Positions 26,713 to 34,397 of a DNA stretch of 36,927 nt are shown piece after piece. The DNA is from Planctomycetota bacterium. GTDB taxonomy: Bacteria; Planctomycetota; JACOTG01; JAJDCM01. The notes below the pieces were generated by a model. It was given only the letters and a program-made list of their open reading frames with translations. It did not search any database and had not been told where the DNA came from. Each line of letters starts with the position of its first letter. Position 1 is the stretch's first letter. Location: positions 1 through 36,927 of the forward strand of contig JAJDCM010000178.1 in NCBI GenBank assembly GCA_029260825.1. Reading direction: 5' to 3'. Made by a program: the position numbers and the translations under genes.

Positions 26713-27300
26713 ATGCGGATTGCTGTCTATGCCCCTCTTGCAGTTGTTGTCATTCTCGTTCTCCTGGAGGCTCAAAGCTCTGGCGGAACACTTGACTTTG
26801 GCGAGCGAAATCCCAAAGCCCTTCCGGAGGTAGCTCAGCTCGATTTCCTGGTGGGGGAGTGGAAGCTTGCGACCCTGTTCTATGACGGGAATGGGAAGGT
26901 TTTGCGAAAGGCTGACGCGACACTGAAGTCCTGGTATATCCTCGATGGCCACGGATTTCAGGTCGAAGAGAGGCACCAACCGGTTGCGGCCGGTCCATCC
27001 GGAGACCAGGAGGCATTCGTCTCTACTGCGATCTTCAACTATGACAAGGAGAACAAGAAGTGGTCGGGTTGTTCGGTCAACACGTTGGGGAACCGAAAGT
27101 TCTTGGACGGCAATTTCGAGGACGGAAGGCTCGTCTTGACCCAGGACGGAAAGATGTTTCGAGGCCGGAAAGGGAAGAACCGTCTGATCTACTCGGACAT
27201 CACGAAAGATAGTTTCAGCTTTCAGCTCGATCTGTATGACGCGACCGGAGATCGCTGGTACGAGAAGACGTATGCATACACGGCAAAACGAATCCGGTAG
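26713..27300 (+). CDS. small secreted DUF1579-like beta-barrel protein
   Basis: ATG 26713 was chosen because it directly precedes a hydrophobic signal or anchor segment (RIAVYAPLAVVVILVLLEA) and has AAAAGGAA upstream. The 195-residue protein then reads LDFLVGEWKLATLFYDGNG, DGHGFQVEE and KKWSGCSVNTLGNR. This is the pattern of DUF1579-type and nitrobindin/lipocalin-like ten-stranded barrels, which are mostly uncharacterised; some relatives bind heme or hydrophobic ligands. No heme-ligand His can be assigned. The following acyl-CoA enzyme gene starts 32 bp downstream on the same strand, so the two may share a transcript, but they would act in different compartments. Confidence 0.7.
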   Translation: MRIAVYAPLAVVVILVLLEAQSSGGTLDFGERNPKALPEVAQLDFLVGEWKLATLFYDGNGKVLRKADATLKSWYILDGHGFQVEERHQPVAAGPSGDQEAFVSTAIFNYDKENKKWSGCSVNTLGNRKFLDGNFEDGRLVLTQDGKMFRGRKGKNRLIYSDITKDSFSFQLDLYDATGDRWYEKTYAYTAKRIR

Positions 27301-27332
27301 GGTTGACCATACCAACGATTTTCGAGGGAAAA

Positions 27333-28100
27333 ATGGCGGATGAAGTGCTGGTGAGGACGGTTCCGGGATTCGAGGAAGTCGTGATCGTCCAGCTGAACAG
27401 GCCAGGTCAGAGCAATTCAGTTAACGACATTGTCATGGAGCAACTCGAGACGATCCTTGACGATTTGAACGACAAGATCCAGATCATCATCCTGACTGCT
27501 GCGGGGGACAAAGTCTTCTGTGCGGGGGGGGATCTTCGCTACTTTTCCACGCTCAAGACCCGAAGCGATGGGGAGGCGATGTCGCTGAGAATGCAGGCCA
27601 TTCTGCGGCGACTCTGGGAAGGAGACCGAGTTGTTATCGGAGCGGTGAACGGTAAAGCTCTCGGGGGTGGATGTGAGATCCTGACTGCTTGCCACTTTCG
27701 AATCGTTTCGGAAGATGGGACGTTTCAGTTCGTTCAGGCAAAGAATGGTCTCACCACCGGCTGGGGTGGGGGCGTACGATTGTTAAGACTCCTGGGAAGG
27801 ACCCAGGCCTTGCGTTTGCTTATCACCGGCGAATGCATTGATGCTTGCGAAGCCAAGAGAATCGGGTTTGTGGATCGTGTGGTGAGCGGGGACTCGCTCG
27901 AGAGCGCGGCACTGGAAATGGCGCGGGAGATCAGCAACAACTCACCGAGTGCGGTCCGAGCCTTTCTGAAACTTGTCTCCTGTGACGATCGTTTCGAGGT
28001 AGAGCGACTCACGAACCTGGAGACCGAGTTTTTTGCGGACAGCTGGGAATCAAATGATTTTCGGGAAGCGTTGAGCGTCTTCCTGAGGCGCCCATCCTAG
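27333..28100 (+). CDS. crotonase-family acyl-CoA enzyme, ethylmalonyl-CoA decarboxylase-like
   Basis: ATG 27333 is preferred over TTG 27303 because GAGGGA lies 5 bases upstream. The 255-residue protein has both oxyanion-hole segments of the enoyl-CoA hydratase/isomerase superfamily: CAGGD (63-67) and GKALGGGCE (107-115). Glu115 matches the first catalytic glutamate of enoyl-CoA hydratase (Glu144 in rat). The second (Glu164) is replaced by Gln135 in FVQAKNG, so ordinary hydration of enoyl-CoA is unlikely. The stretch TACHFRI...FVQAKNGLTTGWGGGVRL closely resembles ECHDC1, the metabolite-repair decarboxylase for ethylmalonyl-CoA and methylmalonyl-CoA. It ends 3 bp from the convergent nrfA gene. 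Confidence 0.85.
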   Translation: MADEVLVRTVPGFEEVVIVQLNRPGQSNSVNDIVMEQLETILDDLNDKIQIIILTAAGDKVFCAGGDLRYFSTLKTRSDGEAMSLRMQAILRRLWEGDRVVIGAVNGKALGGGCEILTACHFRIVSEDGTFQFVQAKNGLTTGWGGGVRLLRLLGRTQALRLLITGECIDACEAKRIGFVDRVVSGDSLESAALEMAREISNNSPSAVRAFLKLVSCDDRFEVERLTNLETEFFADSWESNDFREALSVFLRRPS

Positions 28101-28103
28101 GGA

Positions 28104-29756
28104 TCATTTCTTGACCGGCGATTCCCCGGGCTTCGTCACTCCCTGGACAGGCTCGACTTTCAGATGTTCGGTGTTTGGCGCTTCCGGAGCGCGGAGCCGC
28201 AGGGACATCGCCTGGGCCTGACGACTGTAGTCGATCGATTCGCCAAGAATCCTGGCCGCCTCCTGGTCTGCGTGGAAACCCCGCGAGTTTTCGCTACTGA
28301 TGTAGTCAAGTCTCCACATCGCGCGTCGTTGCAGTCCAAAGACTTCCTTGAGCTGCTCATCGGTTGCGCCGGCAGCCTTGGCCTCGAGAATTGCGTCGAG
28401 CATGTCGGTCATGGCGATGGCTGCGCGATCCATGAGAGAGAGAGTGCGTTGCTGAATGGTCTCGACTCTCTCCCGTAGTTCGGCTTCCGGAACATGATGA
28501 CACGTCTGGCAGGCGTTGTTGATGTTTGCAAGAGGACTGCGTACATCGTGGCTGCTGAGCTTCATGGCTCCCTGGCGCTCGTACGGCATGTGACAATCTG
28601 CGCAGCTCACACCGCTCCGAGCGTGGATGCCGTAGCTCCAGAGTTCGAACTCGGGATGTTGCACTTTGAAGACCGGGGCTCCCGTTTCTCCGTGCTTGTA
28701 ATCATAGAAGTTGCTTCCATCTGGAAACTTCTTCTCTTCCCAGAACTTTTCGAGCTGCTCCATGCGAAGCCCGTTGCCCCAAGGAAATGTGAGAATGTCT
28801 TTGTTGGCGCAGTAGTATTCGACGTGACACTGGCCGCAGGCAAAGGATCGCATTTCCTGGCGGCTCGCCTCAGCATTTGGACTGTACGGCGTCTTGCGGT
28901 CGCCTTGTCGCCAGCGCTCGATGCTCGGAAAGTGAGGTGTGGGCTCGTCGCTTTCTGCAAGCGCCGCGATGCCCAGGACGAACCCGGGGCGAGTCACCCG
29001 GATGGCCATGGTTGCAGGGTCGTGACAATCAATGCAGCTCACCGGATGCGCGCCACCGAGTCCCTGGTGATCTGCGGGTACCGGCGGATCGAAATTTTCG
29101 TCCGTCACGCCACTTTCGGGAGTGCCGGAGGACGGTGTGCCGTCAGGCGCTGCCGAAAGGAGAGCGAGGACCTCGTGATAAGGCTTTTTGCTGACTTCTT
29201 TGAACCCTCGGATGACCGCCGGCATGTTGAAAGACCCGGCAAGAGCCGCGTCATCGGCCGGCTGGCCCATGGCTTCGAGGCCTACTTTTCGATACATGAC
29301 GCTTGTGGAACCGTGACAGTGAATACAGGCCCCGGCCTGTGGTTTCTTCGTGACGCGCTCGGTCACGCTTTGGTCGTAAAGCATGTAGGCATGGCCCCGA
29401 GCTTCGCGGTAGTCGATGCTGAAGGCATAGCCGGCATACAGTCTTTTCAGCCACGGGTACGTGTCGAGCTTACTTTGAGTGAGTGCGCTGCTGCCACCAA
29501 AGAACTTGTCTCCCGCGGTTGCAAGGTAGCCGTCGTAGTGGTGCGGCCAGTTCAGGCCCCAAGGCGCCGGGTCCGTGCTGGTTTCGTTGACTTCGACCTG
29601 GCGCACAAAGGGCGTTCTTGCCTCATGCTTTCGCCCGAACATTTCGATCAAAACCCACGCCACAACGAATGTGGCAAGAAGCGTAGCCAGGAACAACAGC
29701 GCCGGGACATGAATTTTACCCGACGCCGGTTTCGCGATTCGGTTCGCCACCCTCAT
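28104..29756 (-). CDS. nrfA: cytochrome c nitrite reductase, pentaheme NrfA
   Basis: This 550-residue protein has an uncleaved-looking N-terminal hydrophobic segment (about 17-38) and five heme-c motifs: CIHCH (144-148), CIDCH (241-245), CGQCH (307-311), CADCH (385-389) and CQTCH (416-420). The context VEYY after the third heme and KVQHPE (364-369) matches the calcium-site and active-site region of NrfA, and YGIH (375-378) supplies a catalytic His. The first motif is CxxCH, not the CxxCK that supplies the lysine ligand in Escherichia coli NrfA; all-CxxCH NrfA forms are known. It reduces nitrite to ammonium in the periplasm. GGAGG abuts the ATG at 29756, so GTG at 29750 (6-base spacing) may be the true start. 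It lies 20 bp after nrfH. Confidence 0.93.
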   Translation of the reverse strand: MRVANRIAKPASGKIHVPALLFLATLLATFVVAWVLIEMFGRKHEARTPFVRQVEVNETSTDPAPWGLNWPHHYDGYLATAGDKFFGGSSALTQSKLDTYPWLKRLYAGYAFSIDYREARGHAYMLYDQSVTERVTKKPQAGACIHCHGSTSVMYRKVGLEAMGQPADDAALAGSFNMPAVIRGFKEVSKKPYHEVLALLSAAPDGTPSSGTPESGVTDENFDPPVPADHQGLGGAHPVSCIDCHDPATMAIRVTRPGFVLGIAALAESDEPTPHFPSIERWRQGDRKTPYSPNAEASRQEMRSFACGQCHVEYYCANKDILTFPWGNGLRMEQLEKFWEEKKFPDGSNFYDYKHGETGAPVFKVQHPEFELWSYGIHARSGVSCADCHMPYERQGAMKLSSHDVRSPLANINNACQTCHHVPEAELRERVETIQQRTLSLMDRAAIAMTDMLDAILEAKAAGATDEQLKEVFGLQRRAMWRLDYISSENSRGFHADQEAARILGESIDYSRQAQAMSLRLRAPEAPNTEHLKVEPVQGVTKPGESPVKK

Positions 29757-29776
29757 CCTCCATATGCTGCTGATTT

Positions 29777-30220
29777 TTATCGTTGTGCGTGCCCGACGCT
29801 TTTGTGGCAGTGCACGCAGAGTAGTGTTTCGTTACCGGGCTCCACGGGGAGCATCGAGTTGACGTACTCGCTGTGACAGTGCAGGCAAGCATCCTGGGTC
29901 ACCTGGCGATTTCTTGGTTTGATTCGAATCGGCTCGGCAAAGTCCCCGGTCGTAAAGGCGAGGGAGTGAAAAAAGCCGTTGTCCGCTTTGGTGATCCACT
30001 TGCCCACCTTGTCCGGCTTCAAATGACAATCATTGCACGAAGCGACCGAGCTGTGGCTGGATTTCACCCAGGAGTCGTAGTGGGACTGCATGACGTGACA
30101 GTTTGCGCATGCGCTGGGATCATCCTGGAGATAAGCTCCGCCCTCTCCATACCCGAATGTGAACACACCGAGTCCACACAAGACACCAAGCGCGGAAGCC
30201 AGAATCGCGGTCTTTTTCAT
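29777..30220 (-). CDS. nrfH: tetraheme quinol dehydrogenase NrfH
   Basis: From ATG 30220 the protein has 147 residues: an N-terminal membrane anchor (ILASALGVLCGLGVFTFG) and four heme-c motifs CANCH (38-42), CNDCH (62-66), CLHCH (112-116) and CVHCH (135-139). This is the size and layout of NrfH in the NapC/NirT family, which takes electrons from menaquinol and passes them to NrfA. The longer open frame to 30325 adds a non-hydrophobic leader and was not used. Gene order nrfH-nrfA with a 20-bp gap indicates an operon for dissimilatory nitrite ammonification. The adjacent Fur-family gene is divergent, so the two could share control in the 30221-30482 region. Confidence 0.93.
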   Translation of the reverse strand: MKKTAILASALGVLCGLGVFTFGYGEGGAYLQDDPSACANCHVMQSHYDSWVKSSHSSVASCNDCHLKPDKVGKWITKADNGFFHSLAFTTGDFAEPIRIKPRNRQVTQDACLHCHSEYVNSMLPVEPGNETLLCVHCHKSVGHAQR

Positions 30221-30430
30221 TCTGCCGCCGTCGTTCCAGGCCCTCGGCCGATTGGAGGTAATGAGGGGGGAATGGGTTCGGGCTTCGGCAACGATATTCC
30301 TCTTTTGTCTCGTGGGGTGAATCAACTGGGGACCCAGCAGCCCGTTAGCCTAGGAATCATCAAAGCCAATACAACCACGGTTGCAAGAAAAGCGAATCTT
30401 AAATGTGACAAACTCTAAACAAGGTTCTAT

Positions 30431-30445
30431 TTTGATTATGTCAAA
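30431..30445. promoter_or_regulatory. candidate Fur/PerR-type operator (7-1-7 inverted repeat)
   Basis: TTTGATT-A-TGTCAAA is a 15-bp imperfect palindrome with the 7-1-7 layout typical of Fur-family boxes; 5 of 7 arm positions are complementary. It lies 38 bases before the ATG of the Fur-like gene and about 210 bases from nrfH, so autoregulation is the simplest reading. It also resembles an FNR/Crp half-site pair, but the spacing is one base short for FNR. Confidence 0.35.
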
Positions 30446-30482
30446 TGTGTTCGGCCGGAAGACCGGGAGCGGAGCTGAAGCT

Positions 30483-30929
30483 ATGGACTCATCAAAGAGT
30501 AAAGAGTTGGAAGAACGGCTGCGCGAAGCTGGTTTGCGCGTTACTGCTACCCGAGTCGAGGTTTATGAGTTTCTCCGCGAGCTGGGTGGGCATCATTCGG
30601 TCGATGACATCTTCAAGGCCCTCACGGAGCGTGGGCACAAGATTCCTCGAATGACTGTCTACAACGTCGTTACGGATCTTGAAGGCGTTGGCCTCCTCAT
30701 GTGCGCCGATGCGGGCCCCGGCCGTGCACTCTATGAAGTTGCCGATGTCTGGCACCACCATTATGTGTGTCGGGTCTGCGGGACGATTTTCGACGTTCCT
30801 TGTTTGGTGGGAGAGAAACCTTGCTTGACCCCTCCCGGAACTCTCCCGGGATCGGTTGACGAAGCCCAGGTGATTTTTCGAGGAGTTTGTCGCGACTGTT
30901 CCGGCTCAGAAAAAGGAGTGAATGAGTGA
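30483..30929 (+). CDS. Fur/PerR-family transcriptional regulator
   Basis: ATG 30483 gives the usual family length (148 residues), with GGAG about 9 bases upstream; ATG 30438 would add 15 residues and overlap the candidate operator. The N-terminal winged helix reads GLRVTATRVEVYEFL and RMTVYNVVTDLEGVGL. HHHYVCRVCG (91-100) carries the metal-binding histidines and Cys96/Cys99; a second pair, Cys136/Cys139 (CRDC), completes the structural zinc site of Fur/PerR proteins. It may sense peroxide, iron or zinc; the catalase remnant downstream favours a PerR-like role. Its stop overlaps the next start (GTGA), so the small zinc-ribbon protein is translationally coupled. Confidence 0.9.
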   Translation: MDSSKSKELEERLREAGLRVTATRVEVYEFLRELGGHHSVDDIFKALTERGHKIPRMTVYNVVTDLEGVGLLMCADAGPGRALYEVADVWHHHYVCRVCGTIFDVPCLVGEKPCLTPPGTLPGSVDEAQVIFRGVCRDCSGSEKGVNE

Positions 30930-31138
30930 ACTGTTTTTGCTGTCAAGATCAACCGTCCCCTGGGGGGATGAGGATTTCGGCTGGTGCCGCGTGTGGAGTC
31001 TGTGTCACGTGCGGAGTGGCCGTGTGTCTGAAGCATCTGAGCCGTTTCGACGGCTCTGTACATTGTGTCGAGTGCAGCAAGAAGCCCATCGGGGCAACCG
31101 GAACTGATCGGAGAAGTACCATTGAAGAAGGAATCTGA
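30926..31138 (+). CDS. small Cys-rich zinc-ribbon-like protein (DUF2180-like)
   Basis: The GTG start at 30926 has AGGAG (30914-30918) 7 bases upstream and overlaps the regulator stop. The 70-residue product has ten cysteines or histidines arranged as CFCC near the N-terminus, CGVCVTC (23-29), C34-x2-H37 and CVEC (47-50), followed by a short unstructured tail. The layout is that of a treble-clef or double zinc-ribbon protein and resembles the uncharacterised DUF2180 family. Strong coupling to a Fur/PerR-type regulator suggests a role in metal or oxidative-stress response; this is inference. A different frame over the same bases (30922 onward) lacks any such pattern. Confidence 0.75.
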   Translation: MNCFCCQDQPSPGGMRISAGAACGVCVTCGVAVCLKHLSRFDGSVHCVECSKKPIGATGTDRRSTIEEGI

Positions 31139-31368
31139 AACCAGCGAGAAAAACTCTCTATCGAATGTTCGATCCGTCTCATCGGGACCGTCTCGCCGCG
31201 AGAATCGTCGGTGCTCTTGGCCAGGCTCGTCCCGAGGTGCAGCTTCGACAACTCGGCCATTTCTTCCGAGCCGATAGCGACTACGGTCAGAGAGTCGCCG
31301 ATGGGCTCGGGATTGACGCGAGTGAGGTTGCTGAAGAAGTCTCTGGGGCAACTGTTTCACACCAATAG
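31126..31368 (+). pseudogene. isolated catalase C-terminal domain (probable catalase remnant)
   Basis: After an in-frame TGA at 31123 the frame reads KTLYRMFDPSHRDRLAARIV and continues QLRQLGHFFRADSDYG then RVADGLGID. This matches the catalase-related C-terminal domain of heme catalases (the LYRLM...RQI.HFYKADP.YG.RV motif) along nearly its whole length, beginning before the only ATG (31165). None of the catalase core is present. The best reading is a relic left after deletion of a catalase that once followed the PerR-like regulator. A stand-alone small protein from ATG 31165 (67 residues) is possible but would lose the first conserved strand and has a weak ribosome-binding site. Confidence 0.7.
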
Positions 31369-31384
31369 ATGTTTTCGTTCTCGG

Positions 31385-31409
31385 GAGGGAGGGGATCTTC
31401 TCCTCCCTC
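31385..31409. terminator. hairpin between convergent genes
   Basis: GAGGGAGG (31385-31392) pairs with CCTCCCTC (31102+300 to 31409, i.e. 31402-31409), and the stem can extend to 11 bp with one G-T pair around a 3-base loop. It lies between the catalase remnant (plus) and the stop of the kinase gene (minus), where a two-way terminator would be expected. Neither side has a long T run, so efficiency is uncertain. Confidence 0.45.
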
Positions 31410-34335
31410 AATCTTCGTGATCACGATGAGCCAAGGCGGTCGAGTCCACAAAGACCACTTCGATTCGAGTGATCCATGCTTGGGTTGTCGATTCTCCCAG
31501 GATCCGAATCGAAACCTCATGTCGTTCACCGGACATCATTGGAATAATAGAGAGCGGGAATTCGGATCGGGCAAGGCCGCCGTTGCCGAGCTTGTGGGCC
31601 TTGGAAATAACAGACCCGTTCACACCGACCTCGATCCAGGCTTCACCCCGGTGTGGCAGCATCTCCCGTACGCTTTTCTGGGCGTCAATACGAAGAGCAA
31701 GTGGGTAGCTGTTCTCAAGCACCGAAACCGTAAAGGAGGCTCGAATCCGAGAAATGCCAGGCTCGCGCAACTGGATTGACTTCCTGCCGATCATCGATGT
31801 CGTGTCGTTAAGCCACAAACCCGTTCCTGATTCTTTTGATCGAACGGTGCTCCTGACGCAATCCCATTCGGCCACTCCCAGCGGGTTTTCCATCCGTCCG
31901 CCATCAGGCCAGGTCACCGGGTCCAGAGTCCCGCTTTGTGAGTAGCCGAGGCGATTTCCAAGATGTGTTCCGAGGTCATGAGCCTGCTCACGGTTGTCGC
32001 CAGCAACGAGACGCCGACCGACCTCAAAAGCCTCCTCGAAAGGTGCAAAGTCCTCACCCCACTCAGCCATTCTTCGGTGGGCCTCATGGCGCTCATTAGT
32101 GACTGTCGACTCCGGTGCATCGGCCAGCGACAATGCCAGGCACATTCCGTATTCTTGGGATACTCCGCGATTGTGGATCGGCGCCACTCCGCTTGCCGCG
32201 AGGGCTTGCGACGATATGTTTCCCCCGAGATCCATGGCGGTGCAGCTGATGGCCGGGAGCCCAGAGGCTCGCCGGACGAGATTGATGGCACGGTGAAGGT
32301 TCCAGAATGAATCCCGAAGCAGACGAACCTCGCCATTCTCACTGATTTGATCTGCGAGCTTGCCCAATTCTGTTTTCTCTAGTGCAAGAGATGCGGCTTC
32401 GGCATCGCCGAGTCCAAGGGAACGCTCGACAAGCCGCTGAAGGCAGCGTAGGCCAAGGCGCCAGGATTCCAAGCGATCGTCATTGTCCTCTCTTGTCTTG
32501 AGCCAATCAGAAACCACCGGAATCTCCGAATGAGTCCCGCAACCCGAAAGAGCCGAAAGGGCTTCCAGGGATCGTTCGACATCGTCCTGTGCCAGAACGG
32601 AGACGCAGCGTGCTCGGTGGTTTCGGCTCGCCTGACGATCTTCTGGCGACTCATCGGGACGATCGGTGAAGATCTTTCCGAGTAGAGGCAAGGCGTCGAA
32701 TGAGGCATCGCTCTCGCTTGTATTTATCGGAGTAGAATAGAGAAGATAGGTACCGAGAAAGCGATGAGTGACGAGGCCATCAAGCTCGACATAAGCGGCG
32801 GCCAGGATCAATGCTTCCTTCTGACCAAGGCTCGCATAACGCCGGGCCACCGGAAGAAATCCATCGTGACTTGATTCTTGCTCCGGATTCACTCGTGAGT
32901 GGATTTCTGGTGCGAAAACAGTAGCGAGTAGATCTGGAACAAGATTTTCAGCTTCCAGTAGGTTCTCTAGGTCGCCGCTTTGCCACGACTGATCCAATTG
33001 ATCCAGGGCTTGAGCGATTCCCCAGCCCCAGTTCCAGACCAGGACGGTTGTGACGAGGATGGTCGTCACCAAGGTACCACGCAGTCCAAATCGCAGAACT
33101 CGACCGGGATTCCTTCGGACCCATCGTCTAATCTTTTCGACGCCCTGGATGCGCCGGGCCGAAACGGGGCGATCCTCAAGCCACGACCGAAGGTCCCGAG
33201 CGAGCATTCCTGCTTCGGGATACCGACGTTCGGGTTCAAGTTCCGTGGCTTGTGCGATCACCGCCTCCAGGTTCGGATCGATATCGGGAACGTAGATCGA
33301 GAGTGGACGAACTTCGGCTCCATCGTTCGAAGAACCGGGTCGTGCCCATCTTGACTCAGGTCGCCGCCCCGAGATCAAGTCGTGCAGCATGAGTCCCAAA
33401 GAGTAGACGTCTCCCCGCTTGTCCATGGCTCCGTTCGCCAGGACTTCCGGAGCCGCGTACGATGGAGTGGCCCAAACCGTCGATTGAATCTGGTCGGTTG
33501 GACGCACCAAACCAAGGTCAACCAGGACCGCCGATCGAGCAAGCGGAGAACCTCCTCCCTCGAGCACCACGTTGGCAGGTTTGATGTCACCGTGGATCAG
33601 GCTGTTCTCGTGAAGGAGTGTCACGGCCGAAGCTACCTCCAACGCCCGGGAAACAAGGTCGCGCAGTTCCGATCTTGGCGCCGACTCCCCGTTTACACGC
33701 TTTTCGAGCACATCGCGAAGTGTTGGCCCTGGAACCAGCCGCATCGCGTAAAACACATAGCCCCGCTCCTCGTCTTCACCCGTGCCGTACACGGGAACCA
33801 GATGAGGATGATGAAGGTTTGCCGTGATTTCTGCCTCGATTCGAAAACGCTCCCGGCCCCTCCAGTCGAGACGCTGAGGCAAAAGAACCTTGAGCGCCAC
33901 TTTTCGATTGCCAAGGTCGATTTGTCGAGCCCGATAGACCTCGCTTGTGCCACCTCGTGCAAGGAACGATTCCACCACGAAATCACCGATGCGATCCCCC
34001 GGACGCAGGCTGGACGGCGCGAAATTCTGAGGGTTCGGTTGTTTTGGCGCGACCTCCGGGGAAGTTACATCTGGATCTGTATCCGGGGCTACAGGTTGTG
34101 ATTCTTCTCGGGGGCACCTTTCAATGAGCTTGAAACGGATTCCTGCGTCCTCCGGATACGGGCCGAGGGAATGATGGTCGCTGAGTAATCGCAGCACTTC
34201 TCGATGGAGGTCCGGGTCGGTTTCCTTCAGTTCGTCAAGAGAAGACCTTTGCTCGTCCTCAGAGAGGACTACGACCCCCTTGAACGCGGACGCCGCACGT
34301 TCCGTCCGAGATGCAGTGTTTTCGTGGGCGGGCAT
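31408..34335 (-). CDS. membrane Ser/Thr protein kinase with large extracytoplasmic region
   Basis: This is a 975-residue protein. The N-terminal stretch LDELKETDPDLHREVLRLLSDH resembles the short helical leader found before many planctomycete and acidobacterial kinases. The kinase domain (about 115-390) has a degenerate glycine loop (ARGGTSEVY), Lys149 in VALK, HGDIKPAN with Asp250, and DLG (273-275) in place of DFG. HGD in place of HRD makes it a non-RD kinase, usually not regulated by activation-loop phosphorylation. A transmembrane segment lies at about 416-438. About 530 residues follow outside the cytoplasm: a mainly helical region, then a beta-rich C-terminal domain (about 820-965) of sandwich type. 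It is divergent from the sigma factor gene with 62 bp between starts, a common ECF-kinase pairing. Confidence 0.9.
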   Translation of the reverse strand: MPAHENTASRTERAASAFKGVVVLSEDEQRSSLDELKETDPDLHREVLRLLSDHHSLGPYPEDAGIRFKLIERCPREESQPVAPDTDPDVTSPEVAPKQPNPQNFAPSSLRPGDRIGDFVVESFLARGGTSEVYRARQIDLGNRKVALKVLLPQRLDWRGRERFRIEAEITANLHHPHLVPVYGTGEDEERGYVFYAMRLVPGPTLRDVLEKRVNGESAPRSELRDLVSRALEVASAVTLLHENSLIHGDIKPANVVLEGGGSPLARSAVLVDLGLVRPTDQIQSTVWATPSYAAPEVLANGAMDKRGDVYSLGLMLHDLISGRRPESRWARPGSSNDGAEVRPLSIYVPDIDPNLEAVIAQATELEPERRYPEAGMLARDLRSWLEDRPVSARRIQGVEKIRRWVRRNPGRVLRFGLRGTLVTTILVTTVLVWNWGWGIAQALDQLDQSWQSGDLENLLEAENLVPDLLATVFAPEIHSRVNPEQESSHDGFLPVARRYASLGQKEALILAAAYVELDGLVTHRFLGTYLLYSTPINTSESDASFDALPLLGKIFTDRPDESPEDRQASRNHRARCVSVLAQDDVERSLEALSALSGCGTHSEIPVVSDWLKTREDNDDRLESWRLGLRCLQRLVERSLGLGDAEAASLALEKTELGKLADQISENGEVRLLRDSFWNLHRAINLVRRASGLPAISCTAMDLGGNISSQALAASGVAPIHNRGVSQEYGMCLALSLADAPESTVTNERHEAHRRMAEWGEDFAPFEEAFEVGRRLVAGDNREQAHDLGTHLGNRLGYSQSGTLDPVTWPDGGRMENPLGVAEWDCVRSTVRSKESGTGLWLNDTTSMIGRKSIQLREPGISRIRASFTVSVLENSYPLALRIDAQKSVREMLPHRGEAWIEVGVNGSVISKAHKLGNGGLARSEFPLSIIPMMSGERHEVSIRILGESTTQAWITRIEVVFVDSTALAHRDHED

Positions 34336-34397
34336 GATTTCTCCATTTGTCAGAAAGGTGTCGCTTCAGATCAGGATGTTCTGCTAGTTTCCAGGCC

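Noticed and set aside
28494..29876. 460-codon open frame on the plus strand opposite nrfA
   Set aside because: The five heme motifs and NrfA context on the minus strand are decisive. The plus-strand frame has no domain pattern and runs across the nrfA-nrfH junction.
31122..31280. Alternative frame starting TTG 31122 (KKESETSEKNSL) as a catalase N-terminus
   Set aside because: It overlaps the frame in which the catalase C-terminal match already runs, and the resemblance to catalase starts is too short to mean anything.
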